DNA from: VRUE01 sp963704505
GTDB taxonomy: Bacteria; Actinomycetota; Thermoleophilia; Solirubrobacterales; 70-9
DNA length: 64,000 nt
NCBI GenBank assembly: GCA_963704505.1
Contig: OY969912.1
Location: 1-64,000, forward strand
Reading direction: 5' to 3'
The notes beneath the pieces were generated by a model. The model made no database searches and was not told the origin of the DNA. It saw only the letters and a list, made by a program, of their open reading frames with translations. The first letter of the stretch is position 1. The number at the start of each line of letters is the position of its first letter. Of this stretch, positions 41,988 through 49,360 are shown piece by piece. Made by a program: the position numbers and the translations under genes.

Positions 41988-43118
41988 TCACGTTTGGCGA
42001 AAGCCGGGCAGCGCGAATGAGACTCGGGCCCCACCCAGCGGCGAGTCGTCGATCCAGATGCTTCCTCCATGCTGGGTGACAATCGAGCGGGCGATTCCGA
42101 GACCCAGGCCGCTGCCGCCCGAAGCGCGGTCGCGAGCGACCTCGCTGCGATGAAAGCGGTCAAAGACAAGCTCGCGCTGGGCGGCCGCGATGCCGGGCCC
42201 ATCGTCATCGACGGTGACCACCAGAGTCTCGTTCTCGAACCTCGCCGAAAGGCCCACCCGTCCGGCTTGCCCAGCATGCCGGTGAGCGTTGGAGAGCAAG
42301 TTGCGGATGACCTGGGCCACGAGATCAGGGTCCATTTGAATCCTGCCCGCGCAGACCTCGCCGACCTCCGTGGACCCATCCACCCCCGCAGCAGCGAGGT
42401 CGTTGAGGAAGGCAGTGACCTCAACCTCGCGCAGTTCAAGGCCGACTCCCTCATCGAGGCGGGCAAGGGCAAGTAGATCGTCGACCAGCCGCTCCACCCT
42501 CCCCATCTCCTTCATGGTCACCGCCTCGACACGACGCACATCCTCGACACTTGGGTCGTCCCCGCGAGCAAGGACCTCGAGCTGCCCACGGATCGTGGTC
42601 AGAGGACTCCGAAGCTCATGGGAGGCGTCTGACACAAATTGGCGCTGCTGCGCAAAGGCTCGGTCGAGGCGATCGAGCATGTTGTTGAAGGCATCAGCGA
42701 GCGTGCGCAGCTCCTCCGCATCGGCAGGGCTCGATTCGAGCCGGGGAGAGAGATCGCCGGCATCGACCTCGGCAGCCGTGGAGGCGAATCGCCGTAACGG
42801 GGAAGCCGTCCGGGCGGCGAGCAGGTAGCCGGCCAGCAGGGCTGCGACGAGAGCCACACCCCCGGCGAGCAGAAGCGCCTTTTCAGCATCGGACTGCGCG
42901 TCGGCGATCGGTGAGATCGCCGAGCCCTCGCCTGCCTCGTGGCCGCCACGTTGAGCACCGTGAGCCTCCCGGCCCTCCTCACGATTGATCACCTTGGACT
43001 CGTGCGCCGTCTCAGCCCGCACCGCGACGAACACGAATGCGAAGGCAAGCGTGACGATCGCCCCGATCGAAAGTGCCAGCCTGCCCCGCAGGCCAAGTCT
43101 CCGCCAGGCGCTCCTCAC
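41988..43118 (-). CDS. Sensor histidine kinase (HK2)
   Basis: 376 residues: TM1 (about 14-33), a short extracytoplasmic loop rich in Glu/His (about 36-79, EEGREAHGAQRGGHEAGEG), TM2 (about 81-103), HAMP, HisKA with FVSDASHELRSPLTTI (His167), N box IRNLLSNAHRHAG, G1 DDDGPGI, G2 GGSGLGLGIA. The small His/Glu-rich loop could bind metal. The start overlaps the RR2 stop by 4 bp. Confidence 0.94.
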   Translation of the reverse strand: MRSAWRRLGLRGRLALSIGAIVTLAFAFVFVAVRAETAHESKVINREEGREAHGAQRGGHEAGEGSAISPIADAQSDAEKALLLAGGVALVAALLAGYLLAARTASPLRRFASTAAEVDAGDLSPRLESSPADAEELRTLADAFNNMLDRLDRAFAQQRQFVSDASHELRSPLTTIRGQLEVLARGDDPSVEDVRRVEAVTMKEMGRVERLVDDLLALARLDEGVGLELREVEVTAFLNDLAAAGVDGSTEVGEVCAGRIQMDPDLVAQVIRNLLSNAHRHAGQAGRVGLSARFENETLVVTVDDDGPGIAAAQRELVFDRFHRSEVARDRASGGSGLGLGIARSIVTQHGGSIWIDDSPLGGARVSFALPGFRQT

Positions 43119-43789
43119 TTGTCGCCACTCAACCGGTAGCCCACCGAGCGCACGGTCTCGATCGGCACCGGGGAGTCGGGCAGGCTCAGCTTGCGGCGCA
43201 AGTAGCCGACGTAAACCTGCACGACGTTGGTGCCAGGGTCATGTTTGTAGTCCCAGACCGCGGAGAGGATCTGCTCGCGGGTGCAGACCTGGCCGGCATG
43301 TCGCATCAGATGGGCGAGCAAATCCGACTCGCGCTCAGGAAGGCGCACCACATGCCCGCCCCGAGTCGCCTCACGGGTGAGCAGATCGAGCCTGATCCCA
43401 CTCGCCGTCAAAGCCGTTTCCGAGGCATCGTCGGACTCGCGCAGACGCGCGCGGAGCCGGGCCAGGAGCTCATCGAAGGCGAACGGCTTGGTCACGTAGT
43501 CCGTTGCCCCGAGGTCGAGTCCCTCCACCCTGTCGGCGACCTCGGCTTTCGCCGTCAGCAGGATCACGGGCAGCGAGGGCTTTGACCGCCTAATCGAGGC
43601 AAGGACCTCGATTCCGTCGCGCCCGGGGAGCATCCGGTCGAGGATCACGAGGTCGGTTCCGGGGGAGAGCGCCAGCCGCTCGCCAGCTACGCCATCGGTA
43701 GCCACGGTGACGCCATAGCCCTCGGCTTTGAGCCCCCGCTCCAGAAAGTCGGCGATCCCCGCCTCATCCTCGACGACCAGGATCTCCAT
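43115..43789 (-). CDS. OmpR/PhoB-type response regulator (RR2)
   Basis: 224 residues. Receiver with Asp51 (LVILDRMLPG), Thr79 and Lys101 (DYVTKPF); winged helix with LPERESDLLAHLMRHAGQV and VVQVYVGYLRRKLSL. It is encoded 1 bp after the CDF transporter gene and overlaps HK2, so the three are co-transcribed. The likely DNA site is the CTCTCAG direct repeat found twice downstream. Confidence 0.95.
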   Translation of the reverse strand: MEILVVEDEAGIADFLERGLKAEGYGVTVATDGVAGERLALSPGTDLVILDRMLPGRDGIEVLASIRRSKPSLPVILLTAKAEVADRVEGLDLGATDYVTKPFAFDELLARLRARLRESDDASETALTASGIRLDLLTREATRGGHVVRLPERESDLLAHLMRHAGQVCTREQILSAVWDYKHDPGTNVVQVYVGYLRRKLSLPDSPVPIETVRSVGYRLSGDK

Positions 43790-44515
43790 TCAGTGATTCC
43801 CGCGCACCGTCCGCCACGAGTCCCAGGTGATCTTGAGGATCACACCGGTGATCGCGAGACCGATCAGTGGATCAGCGATCGGCACGCCAAGCGCGACGAC
43901 GATCGCTGTCGCGACCACGGCGAGGCTGACATAGGAGTCGGCCCGGGCATGGTTGCCGTCAGCGATCAGGGCGGGGCTGTCGAGGCGGTTGCCGGCCCCG
44001 GTTCGGATGCTCGCCGCGATCCAATTGCCCACGAACCCGATCAGCCCGGCGCCGGCGAGAGCGAGTAGGTGGGTCGGGGTCTGTGGGTTGATCAGCCGTG
44101 AAACTGCCTCCGCGCCGGCAACACATGCAGAGATGAAAATAGTCGCCACCACGAACAACCCGGCCCAGCGCTCGGCTCGAGCCGAGCGCAGGAGGAAGGC
44201 GGCGCCGAGGGGGATCGCGGTGCTCGCGTCTCCGAAGTTGTGAATGAGATCCGCGAGCAGGGCAACGCTGCCACTGGCGAGGAAAATAGCGAGCTGAGCC
44301 CCGGCGGCAACCGCCAGGACCGCAAGGGAGAGGCCGACCGCCCGCACTCCCTCCCGCGAACGTTTGATGCTCTCGTCCACCAGCCCGTGAGAGTGGCCGT
44401 GGCCAGTACCGCCGTCGTGAATGTGGGGTCCGTGGTGATGGTGGGAGTGGATGAGCTCGCCGTGGCGGTGGCGGTCACCGTCGATTGGCTCGTAGCTAAG
44501 GGCGAGAGCGCTCAT
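43790..44515 (-). CDS. Cation diffusion facilitator (CDF) with His-rich N-terminus
   Basis: 241 residues, about 60 fewer than usual because the C-terminal cytoplasmic domain is missing. The first 45 residues hold a His-rich metal-binding stretch (HRHGELIHSHHHHGPHIHDG). Six spans contain the zinc-site motifs HNFGDASTAIPLG and ADGNHARADSYVSL. Substrate likely Zn2+ or a similar divalent ion. The ATG overlaps the methyltransferase gene end by 20 bp. It may be part of the RR2-HK2 stress operon. Confidence 0.9.
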   Translation of the reverse strand: MSALALSYEPIDGDRHRHGELIHSHHHHGPHIHDGGTGHGHSHGLVDESIKRSREGVRAVGLSLAVLAVAAGAQLAIFLASGSVALLADLIHNFGDASTAIPLGAAFLLRSARAERWAGLFVVATIFISACVAGAEAVSRLINPQTPTHLLALAGAGLIGFVGNWIAASIRTGAGNRLDSPALIADGNHARADSYVSLAVVATAIVVALGVPIADPLIGLAITGVILKITWDSWRTVRGNH

Positions 44516-45209
44516 CCCTTGTGATCCTAGGGAGAGCGCTCTGGGAGTCGGTGGCGTCGGTCTTCGTGATCGCGCTTACGTAGTAGAGGCGAAAGAGGAA
44601 TCGCTCGGTCTCAACTGGGGCAAAGGCAGCGAGATCGCTCCAGGGGTTCGAATAGGCGTCACCCGGGGTGAGCTTCACCAGTAGCCGGCCGATCGGGGCC
44701 AGCAGCTTTCGAAAGCCGCCCTCCGTCAATCCCATGTCCATGACCACGATCCGACCGGAGGGCCGGAGCCGCTCCCAAGCTCGGGCGAGCGCGGGCCGAG
44801 GCTCTGGCAGTGCCGAGTAGCTCAGGCTGAAGAGCACTCCGTCCACCTCCTCGGTGACCTCGAGCTTGGTGGCGTCCTGGCGCCGCAGCTCCACGTTGGA
44901 CCACCCACGACGTTTGATCAGCTTCGCGGCCTGGGCGAGCATTCCCTCTGAGGCATCGACAGCGATGACCTTGCCGGTCGGACCGACAGCGTCGAGGAGA
45001 TAGGGGAAATTGCGTCCCGTGCCGGCGCCAATCTCGAGGACGACATCTCCGTTCTTCACCCCGAGTGCCGCAACCGCCTTTCGCCTCGCCGGCGGAAAGA
45101 CCAGGTAAAGCGGCTCGAGGGTCGAGTAGAAGGGAGCGAGCCGGTCGTAGACGCGTGAGTTGTCGCTCTGGGACCGGCGGGTCGGATGCTCGTTCGGGCT
45201 TGGATTCAT
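44496..45209 (-). CDS. SAM-dependent methyltransferase (UbiE-like)
   Basis: 237 residues from the ATG at 45209 (MNPSPNEHPTRRSQSDNSRV); the frame extends further but crosses the divergent operator. Motif I VVLEIGAGTGRNFPYLLDAV, motif II GKVIAVDASEGMLAQAAKLI, and VDGVLFSLSYSALPEPRPAL are clear. The end of the protein resembles lipid or quinone methyltransferases. It is divergent from blaI and shares its operator. Confidence 0.9.
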   Translation of the reverse strand: MNPSPNEHPTRRSQSDNSRVYDRLAPFYSTLEPLYLVFPPARRKAVAALGVKNGDVVLEIGAGTGRNFPYLLDAVGPTGKVIAVDASEGMLAQAAKLIKRRGWSNVELRRQDATKLEVTEEVDGVLFSLSYSALPEPRPALARAWERLRPSGRIVVMDMGLTEGGFRKLLAPIGRLLVKLTPGDAYSNPWSDLAAFAPVETERFLFRLYYVSAITKTDATDSQSALPRITRDERSRP

Positions 45210-45221
45210 CGGCCGAACATA

Positions 45222-45239
45222 TACTACGTTTCTGTAGTA
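45222..45239. promoter_or_regulatory. BlaI/MecI-type operator (TACTAC-N6-GTAGTA)
   Basis: The 18-bp dyad TACTAC-GTTTCT-GTAGTA lies between the divergent methyltransferase (45209) and blaI (45251) genes. BlaI/MecI repressors bind TACTACA-type half-sites. The position would let BlaI repress both directions, including itself. Confidence 0.75.
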
Positions 45240-45250
45240 GGTTCTCCTCG

Positions 45251-45628
45251 ATGACAAACGATCGCTCGAGCCGCAACGAGTTCGGCCCGCTCGAGGGCGA
45301 GGTCATGGAGGCAATCTGGCGCGCCGATGGTCCGGTCTCGGTGAGGCTGATCGTCGATCAGCTGAACGAGCTCCGCTCCGCTCCCCTGGCCTACACCACG
45401 GTGATGACCGTGATGAGCCGCCTCGCGGAGAAGGACGTCCTAAGTCGCAACAAAGTCGGCCGCGAGTACATCTATGAGGCCACTGCCGAGGATGCAGCCG
45501 GGCTCGCGGTCAAGGGCGTGCTGCGAGACCATGGCGACGTGGCAGTGGCCCACTTCGTCGACCAAGCCCGAAGCGACCCGGAGATGCTGCGCAGACTGCA
45601 GCGCCTTCTGAGCGAGTCCGATGGATAG
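45251..45628 (+). CDS. BlaI/MecI/CopY-family transcriptional repressor
   Basis: 125 residues from the ATG at 45251. Winged helix signature FGPLEGEVMEAIWRADGPVS, VDQLNELRSAPLAYTTVMTV, and LAEKDVLSRNKVGREYIYEA. BlaI repressors are cleaved on signal from a BlaR1-type sensor peptidase; that gene overlaps this one by 8 bp, as expected. Confidence 0.95.
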   Translation: MTNDRSSRNEFGPLEGEVMEAIWRADGPVSVRLIVDQLNELRSAPLAYTTVMTVMSRLAEKDVLSRNKVGREYIYEATAEDAAGLAVKGVLRDHGDVAVAHFVDQARSDPEMLRRLQRLLSESDG

Positions 45629-46619
45629 GGCCTCGCAAAGCTTCTTCAGCCTGCTCGGACTCTGCGCAGTCTTAGGTGCGTGGGTCGCGTGTGGGTTTGC
45701 CACCTACGTCCTCGCTCCCCTCTTGTTCGGGGGTGCACTTTCGAGCGGGCTGGCGGCGGCGTGCCTTCTTCCCGCGATCGTCCTGACCGTCTTGCTCGGC
45801 GTCTCGATCGGCGCCGGGCTGAGAACCCTTCTGCGGCTACTTGCGGCATCGCGCCGACTCGAACGCCGGGTCGTCGCAGACACGTTGCCCTCGCCGCCGA
45901 CCCTCCACGTTGCAGTTCAGGCCGCCGGGCTCGATGGGCGGGTTCGGATGATCGAAGGCGAGGAGCCGTCCTCCTTCGTCCACGGAATTCTCACCCCGAG
46001 GATCGCGATCAGCCGCGGCTTTGTCGAGCAGCTGAGCGACGCCGAGCTGCGCGCGACGCTGGAGCACGAGCGCTACCACGTGTGCAGCCTCGATCCCCTT
46101 CGGGCGTTGCTGGCGAAGGTGATGGTCGATGCCTTCTTCCTGCTGCCGTCTCTCGAAGGACTGCGGGATCGGTATGAGCTCGGCCGCGAGCTCGCCGCCG
46201 ACCGACGAGCCGAGACGGTCCACGGCCCCCGGGCTTTGGTGGGCGCTCTGTTGAAGGCGCTGCAAGGGCCAGAGTCGGATTCCGTGGTCAGCGCTTCGCT
46301 GGCCGATCGCACTCACCTCGATGCGCGGATCTCCCGACTCGAGACCGGCCGGGCTGCGGTCCCTGCGCTCGGCAGGAGCTCAGACCTCGGCTTGTCGATT
46401 CTTGGCGGGGCATCGTTCGCGATGCTGTTTGCAGCTGCCGTCTTCGGCCTCGGTGGTGGATCAGCACTGACCGGCCTGGCCTCCGATGAGTTCAGCGCGA
46501 GCGGTGCGCTCTTCTGCTTGATCTGCCTGGTCTCGCTCGGGGGCGGGACGCTCCTCGCCATGCACCGCCTGTCCCTGAAGGCAGCTCGTCCCCTTCTCGG
46601 AGAGGGGTCACCTCGGTGA
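45621..46619 (+). CDS. M56 family membrane peptidase (BlaR1-like, without a sensor domain)
   Basis: 332 residues. The zinc motif is LEHERYHV (HExxH) with the distal ligand in ELAADRRAE. Hydrophobic spans lie at about 8-30, 38-65, 160-180 and 255-325. There is no C-terminal penicillin-binding domain, so the inducing signal is unknown. It presumably triggers cleavage of the neighbouring BlaI. Confidence 0.92.
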   Translation: MDRASQSFFSLLGLCAVLGAWVACGFATYVLAPLLFGGALSSGLAAACLLPAIVLTVLLGVSIGAGLRTLLRLLAASRRLERRVVADTLPSPPTLHVAVQAAGLDGRVRMIEGEEPSSFVHGILTPRIAISRGFVEQLSDAELRATLEHERYHVCSLDPLRALLAKVMVDAFFLLPSLEGLRDRYELGRELAADRRAETVHGPRALVGALLKALQGPESDSVVSASLADRTHLDARISRLETGRAAVPALGRSSDLGLSILGGASFAMLFAAAVFGLGGGSALTGLASDEFSASGALFCLICLVSLGGGTLLAMHRLSLKAARPLLGEGSPR

Positions 46620-47965
46620 CCCGCACCCAGCTGCCGCCGGGACCGCGGACCCCGGCCGCCCTCAATATGGCCCGCCTGGTCGAGCGCCCACTCGAGTCGT
46701 TGATCGGCTGGCGTGAGAGCTACGGCGATGCCGTGACGGTCCGCCTCCCTGTTTTCGGACTCGGCGTCTACATCTCCGATCCCGACGCGATTCGCGGGAT
46801 GCTGACCGGTGATCAATCAGACCTTCATGCCGGGGAAGCAAATGAGCCGCTCTCCCCCGTCCTCGGCAACAAGTCGGTGCTGATCCTCGACGGCCGCGAG
46901 CACCTACGCCAGCGCAAGCTTCTCCTGCCGCCCTTTCAGGGCTCGGCGATCCAGAGCTTCCGGACCGTGATCCATGACGTCGCCGAAGCCGAGGTCGACC
47001 GCTGGAGGGTCGGTGAGAGCTTCGTCATGCGCGAGCGGATGCGAGCGCTGACCTTCGAGGTGATTGCCAGGGCCGTATTCGGCGTCACCGAGCGTGAGCG
47101 GATCGAGCGCCTGCGCCAGGCGCTCGTCTCGCTGATCGACATGCAGACGATCTTTTTGATGCCAAGTGCCCTGCGCCGCGACCTTGGTCGCTTCAGCCCG
47201 TGGGGTCAGTTCCAGCGTCGACTGAAGGCGGCGGATGCTCTGATCTATGAAGAGATCACTCGGCGCCGTGAGCAGAGTGATCGCGAGGATCGAACCGACG
47301 TGCTTTCGCTCTTGCTTCGTGCGCGTGATGAGGACGGCGGCGAGATGAGCGACGCCGAGCTGCGCGACGAGCTGATGACGATGCTCCTCGCCGGCCACGA
47401 GACTACCGCCACGGCGCTGGCCTTCGCCTTCGATCTGCTGATGCGCGAGCCGAGGGTCCTTTCGCGACTTCGCGACGAACTCACAGGAGGGGACGACACC
47501 TACCTCGACGCCGCGGTCAGCGAGTCGCTGCGGTTGCGACCGGTGATCGACGCCAACGAGCGGACCCTAACCAAGCCGCGCACGATCGCCGGTTGGGATC
47601 TGCCCGCCGGCATCCGCGTCTATCCGGCAATCGTCGTCGTGCACTTGCGAGAGGACCTCTACCCCCGCCCGCACGAGTTCCGCCCGGAGCGATTCATCGA
47701 GGAAGAGGCGACCTCCTACTCATGGCTGCCCTTCGGCGGCGGCATCCGCCGCTGCATTGGTGCTGCCCTGGCCCAGGCCGAGATGGCGGAGGTGATCCGG
47801 ACCGTCGTCTCGAGGGTCGACCTAGACCCCATTCGTGACAAACGTGAACCGGTGGTCATGCGAGGGATCACGCTGGTTCCTCGGCACGGCACGCCGGTGC
47901 AGGTGCGCCGGGTTGGGCAGAGAGCCGAGAGCCCAACCGAACGGTCTGACCTCGCACCGATCTAG
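46616..47965 (+). CDS. Cytochrome P450 (1)
   Basis: 449 residues from a GTG overlapping the M56 stop (GTGA). I-helix LLAGHETTATALAFAFD, K-helix ExxR in VSESLRLRPV, heme loop WLPFGGGIRRCIGAALAQAE with the axial Cys. The form is that of soluble bacterial class I P450s with AGHETT. It is the third gene of the BlaI-M56-P450 operon, an unusual partner for a BlaR system. No ferredoxin or reductase gene is adjacent. Confidence 0.95.
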   Translation: MTRTQLPPGPRTPAALNMARLVERPLESLIGWRESYGDAVTVRLPVFGLGVYISDPDAIRGMLTGDQSDLHAGEANEPLSPVLGNKSVLILDGREHLRQRKLLLPPFQGSAIQSFRTVIHDVAEAEVDRWRVGESFVMRERMRALTFEVIARAVFGVTERERIERLRQALVSLIDMQTIFLMPSALRRDLGRFSPWGQFQRRLKAADALIYEEITRRREQSDREDRTDVLSLLLRARDEDGGEMSDAELRDELMTMLLAGHETTATALAFAFDLLMREPRVLSRLRDELTGGDDTYLDAAVSESLRLRPVIDANERTLTKPRTIAGWDLPAGIRVYPAIVVVHLREDLYPRPHEFRPERFIEEEATSYSWLPFGGGIRRCIGAALAQAEMAEVIRTVVSRVDLDPIRDKREPVVMRGITLVPRHGTPVQVRRVGQRAESPTERSDLAPI

Positions 47966-48230
47966 TCGCAGCAGTCGTCCTCGCAGAAACCAGCGCCGTC
48001 GAGTGGTGAGCTGACGCAACAGCCCTCACCGCGCCAGGCCTCCCCACCCCCCTTGATCGCGACGGCGGCAATCAACAGACCGACCACCGGGTCCAGCCAC
48101 CAGGCGCCGAGGAGTGCGTTGCCGAGCAGGCCGACCAGAAGGGCACCGGCGAGATATGCGCAAAGCATGTTCTCGCAACCTTCGCCCTTTATCGCTGCCG
48201 AGCCGAGCTGGTCGGCGTGGACAGCGATCA
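47962..48230 (-). pseudogene. Truncated cation-efflux transporter (C-terminal fragment)
   Basis: The frame reads DQLGSAAIKGEGCENMLCAY, AGALLVGLLGNALLGAWWLD, AAVAIKGGGEAWRGEGCC and ends FCEDDCCD. This is the C-terminal third of a heavy-metal cation-efflux protein that normally ends in Cys-rich tails. The first two thirds are missing: sequence upstream is the decayed island gene. The stop overlaps P450 (1) tail to tail by 4 bp. Confidence 0.7.
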
Positions 48231-48530
48231 GTTCGACGTCAGGTAGGAATGCGGCACTCCGCGTTCGGCACCACTACCCAATGGCTCAAACCAGCTCTCG
48301 AATCGCAGATCGGTGACCCCGAGATGGCCGTCGGAATCCAAGTTGCCGACCTCCGCGGGTTCGCTGAGTTCGCACAGCGCCCGGAAGTCGTTGTCCTCAA
48401 ACGCTTCTTCGTAGAGCCAATTGAGCTGGTTGGCTGCCTCAGCAGAATTCGACGGACCTTCCCCAAGGATCGCCAGCGCGTCCTCGATCAGGATGTGGCA
48501 GGTGACCTGGGTGATTGCCCGCGATGTGCG
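48228..48530 (-). pseudogene. Truncated copy of the integrase-linked 187-aa gene
   Basis: The translation HILIEDALAILGEG, NQLNWLYEEAFEDNDFRALC, LDSDGHLGVTDLRFESW aligns with HVLIEDALTLLEIRS, NHLYKAAFEDNAFLDLY, LDLVGDLGMADLRFDSLV of the gene at 26832-27395, also at the DNA level (e.g. CAGCGCGTCCTCGATCAG). The first half is absent and the stop is displaced. With the adjacent tRNA-Thr half it marks a lost or decayed second element. Confidence 0.75.
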
Positions 48531-48670
48531 TCCCATCGAATGGCACGCGGATGGTTTTCCAGGCCTGAGAAAGCCCTTAACCGACCGCATCGAACGTGGG
48601 GCTGCCCGCGGCCGTTTTCGGGCTTTGGAAAGCCAGAAACCTGATGCAAATCGCAGCTTCCTGGGCAGGG

Positions 48671-48707
48671 TTACCATGGAAGTGCTCTACCACTGAGCTA
48701 TCCGGGC
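48671..48707 (-). pseudogene. tRNA-Thr(GGT) 5' half, element scar
   Basis: The minus strand reads the tRNA-Thr 5' half through acceptor, D arm, anticodon stem and loop (GCCCGGATAGCTCAGTGGTA, then GAGCACTTCCATGGTAA), with one T missing from the D loop. It then diverges completely after the anticodon loop. It matches the three complete copies otherwise exactly. Tyrosine recombinases often cross over in the anticodon loop, so this is consistent with an attachment-site remnant. Confidence 0.75.
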
Positions 48708-48725
48708 GAATGCCGTAAGTACAGA

Positions 48726-49331
48726 CTAAGGCGAAAGAGGTTCGGCGATGGCGTTGGACATCATCTGAACCCAGGCCGCGACCAGGGTCTCGTCATCGAT
48801 CGGGGACGGGATCCCGAGCAGATCGCGAAGCAGGCGGGAGGAGAGCAGCGACCCGAGGCCCAGAGCCGCGATCGCCTTTGCTTCCTCGACCGGCACCGTG
48901 CGTCCGGCACTGGCGACGATCCACTCGGCGAAACCGGCAAAGGTGGAGCTGACGAGCGCGTCGGCCGCGGTCTTCAGGACCTGGGGACGGTTGCGCGCAT
49001 CGGAGGCGAGGATGCGGAGTAGCTCGGACTCGTTGTCGAGCTCGGCCAGGACATAGCGGGCGGTCAGCGTCAGTTCTGCCCGCGGGTCCCCCAAGGACCC
49101 GAGCACCTTCCTGATCTCCCGGAGCGCGCCGAGGCGCTCGAGCTGGCGCTCGATCCCGGCGGCGAGAACTGCTTCCTTGCTGACGAAGTGGTGATAGAGG
49201 CCGCCGGCGCCTGGAGTCAGCCCTGCCGCTGCTTCGATCGTCGCGATGCTGGTCGAGTCGTAGCCGCGCTGGCTGAAGAGGCGCATCGCTTCCTCGACGA
49301 TGCGGTCGCGTGTCGGCGTCATGGTGGGCAT
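48726..49331 (-). CDS. TetR family transcriptional regulator
   Basis: 201 residues (ATG at 49331 or 49322). The N-terminal HTH reads RIVEEAMRLFSQRGYDSTSI, then IEAAAGLTPGAGGLYHHFVS and KEAVLAAGIERQLERL. The C-terminal ligand-binding domain is helical. It is divergent from the ABC1-kinase/P450 genes, with a 16-bp palindrome in between, so it presumably represses both sides in response to a small hydrophobic ligand. Confidence 0.94.
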   Translation of the reverse strand: MPTMTPTRDRIVEEAMRLFSQRGYDSTSIATIEAAAGLTPGAGGLYHHFVSKEAVLAAGIERQLERLGALREIRKVLGSLGDPRAELTLTARYVLAELDNESELLRILASDARNRPQVLKTAADALVSSTFAGFAEWIVASAGRTVPVEEAKAIAALGLGSLLSSRLLRDLLGIPSPIDDETLVAAWVQMMSNAIAEPLSP

Positions 49332-49335
49332 CCTG

Positions 49336-49351
49336 CTAAGTGTACACTTAG
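49336..49351. promoter_or_regulatory. 16-bp palindromic operator between TetR and ABC1-kinase genes
   Basis: CTAAGTGTACACTTAG is a perfect 16-bp palindrome, 5 bp from the TetR start and 10 bp from the ABC1 start. It is typical of TetR-family sites and lies so near both starts that the transcripts must have very short leaders. Confidence 0.8.
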
Positions 49352-49360
49352 GTCAGGTCA

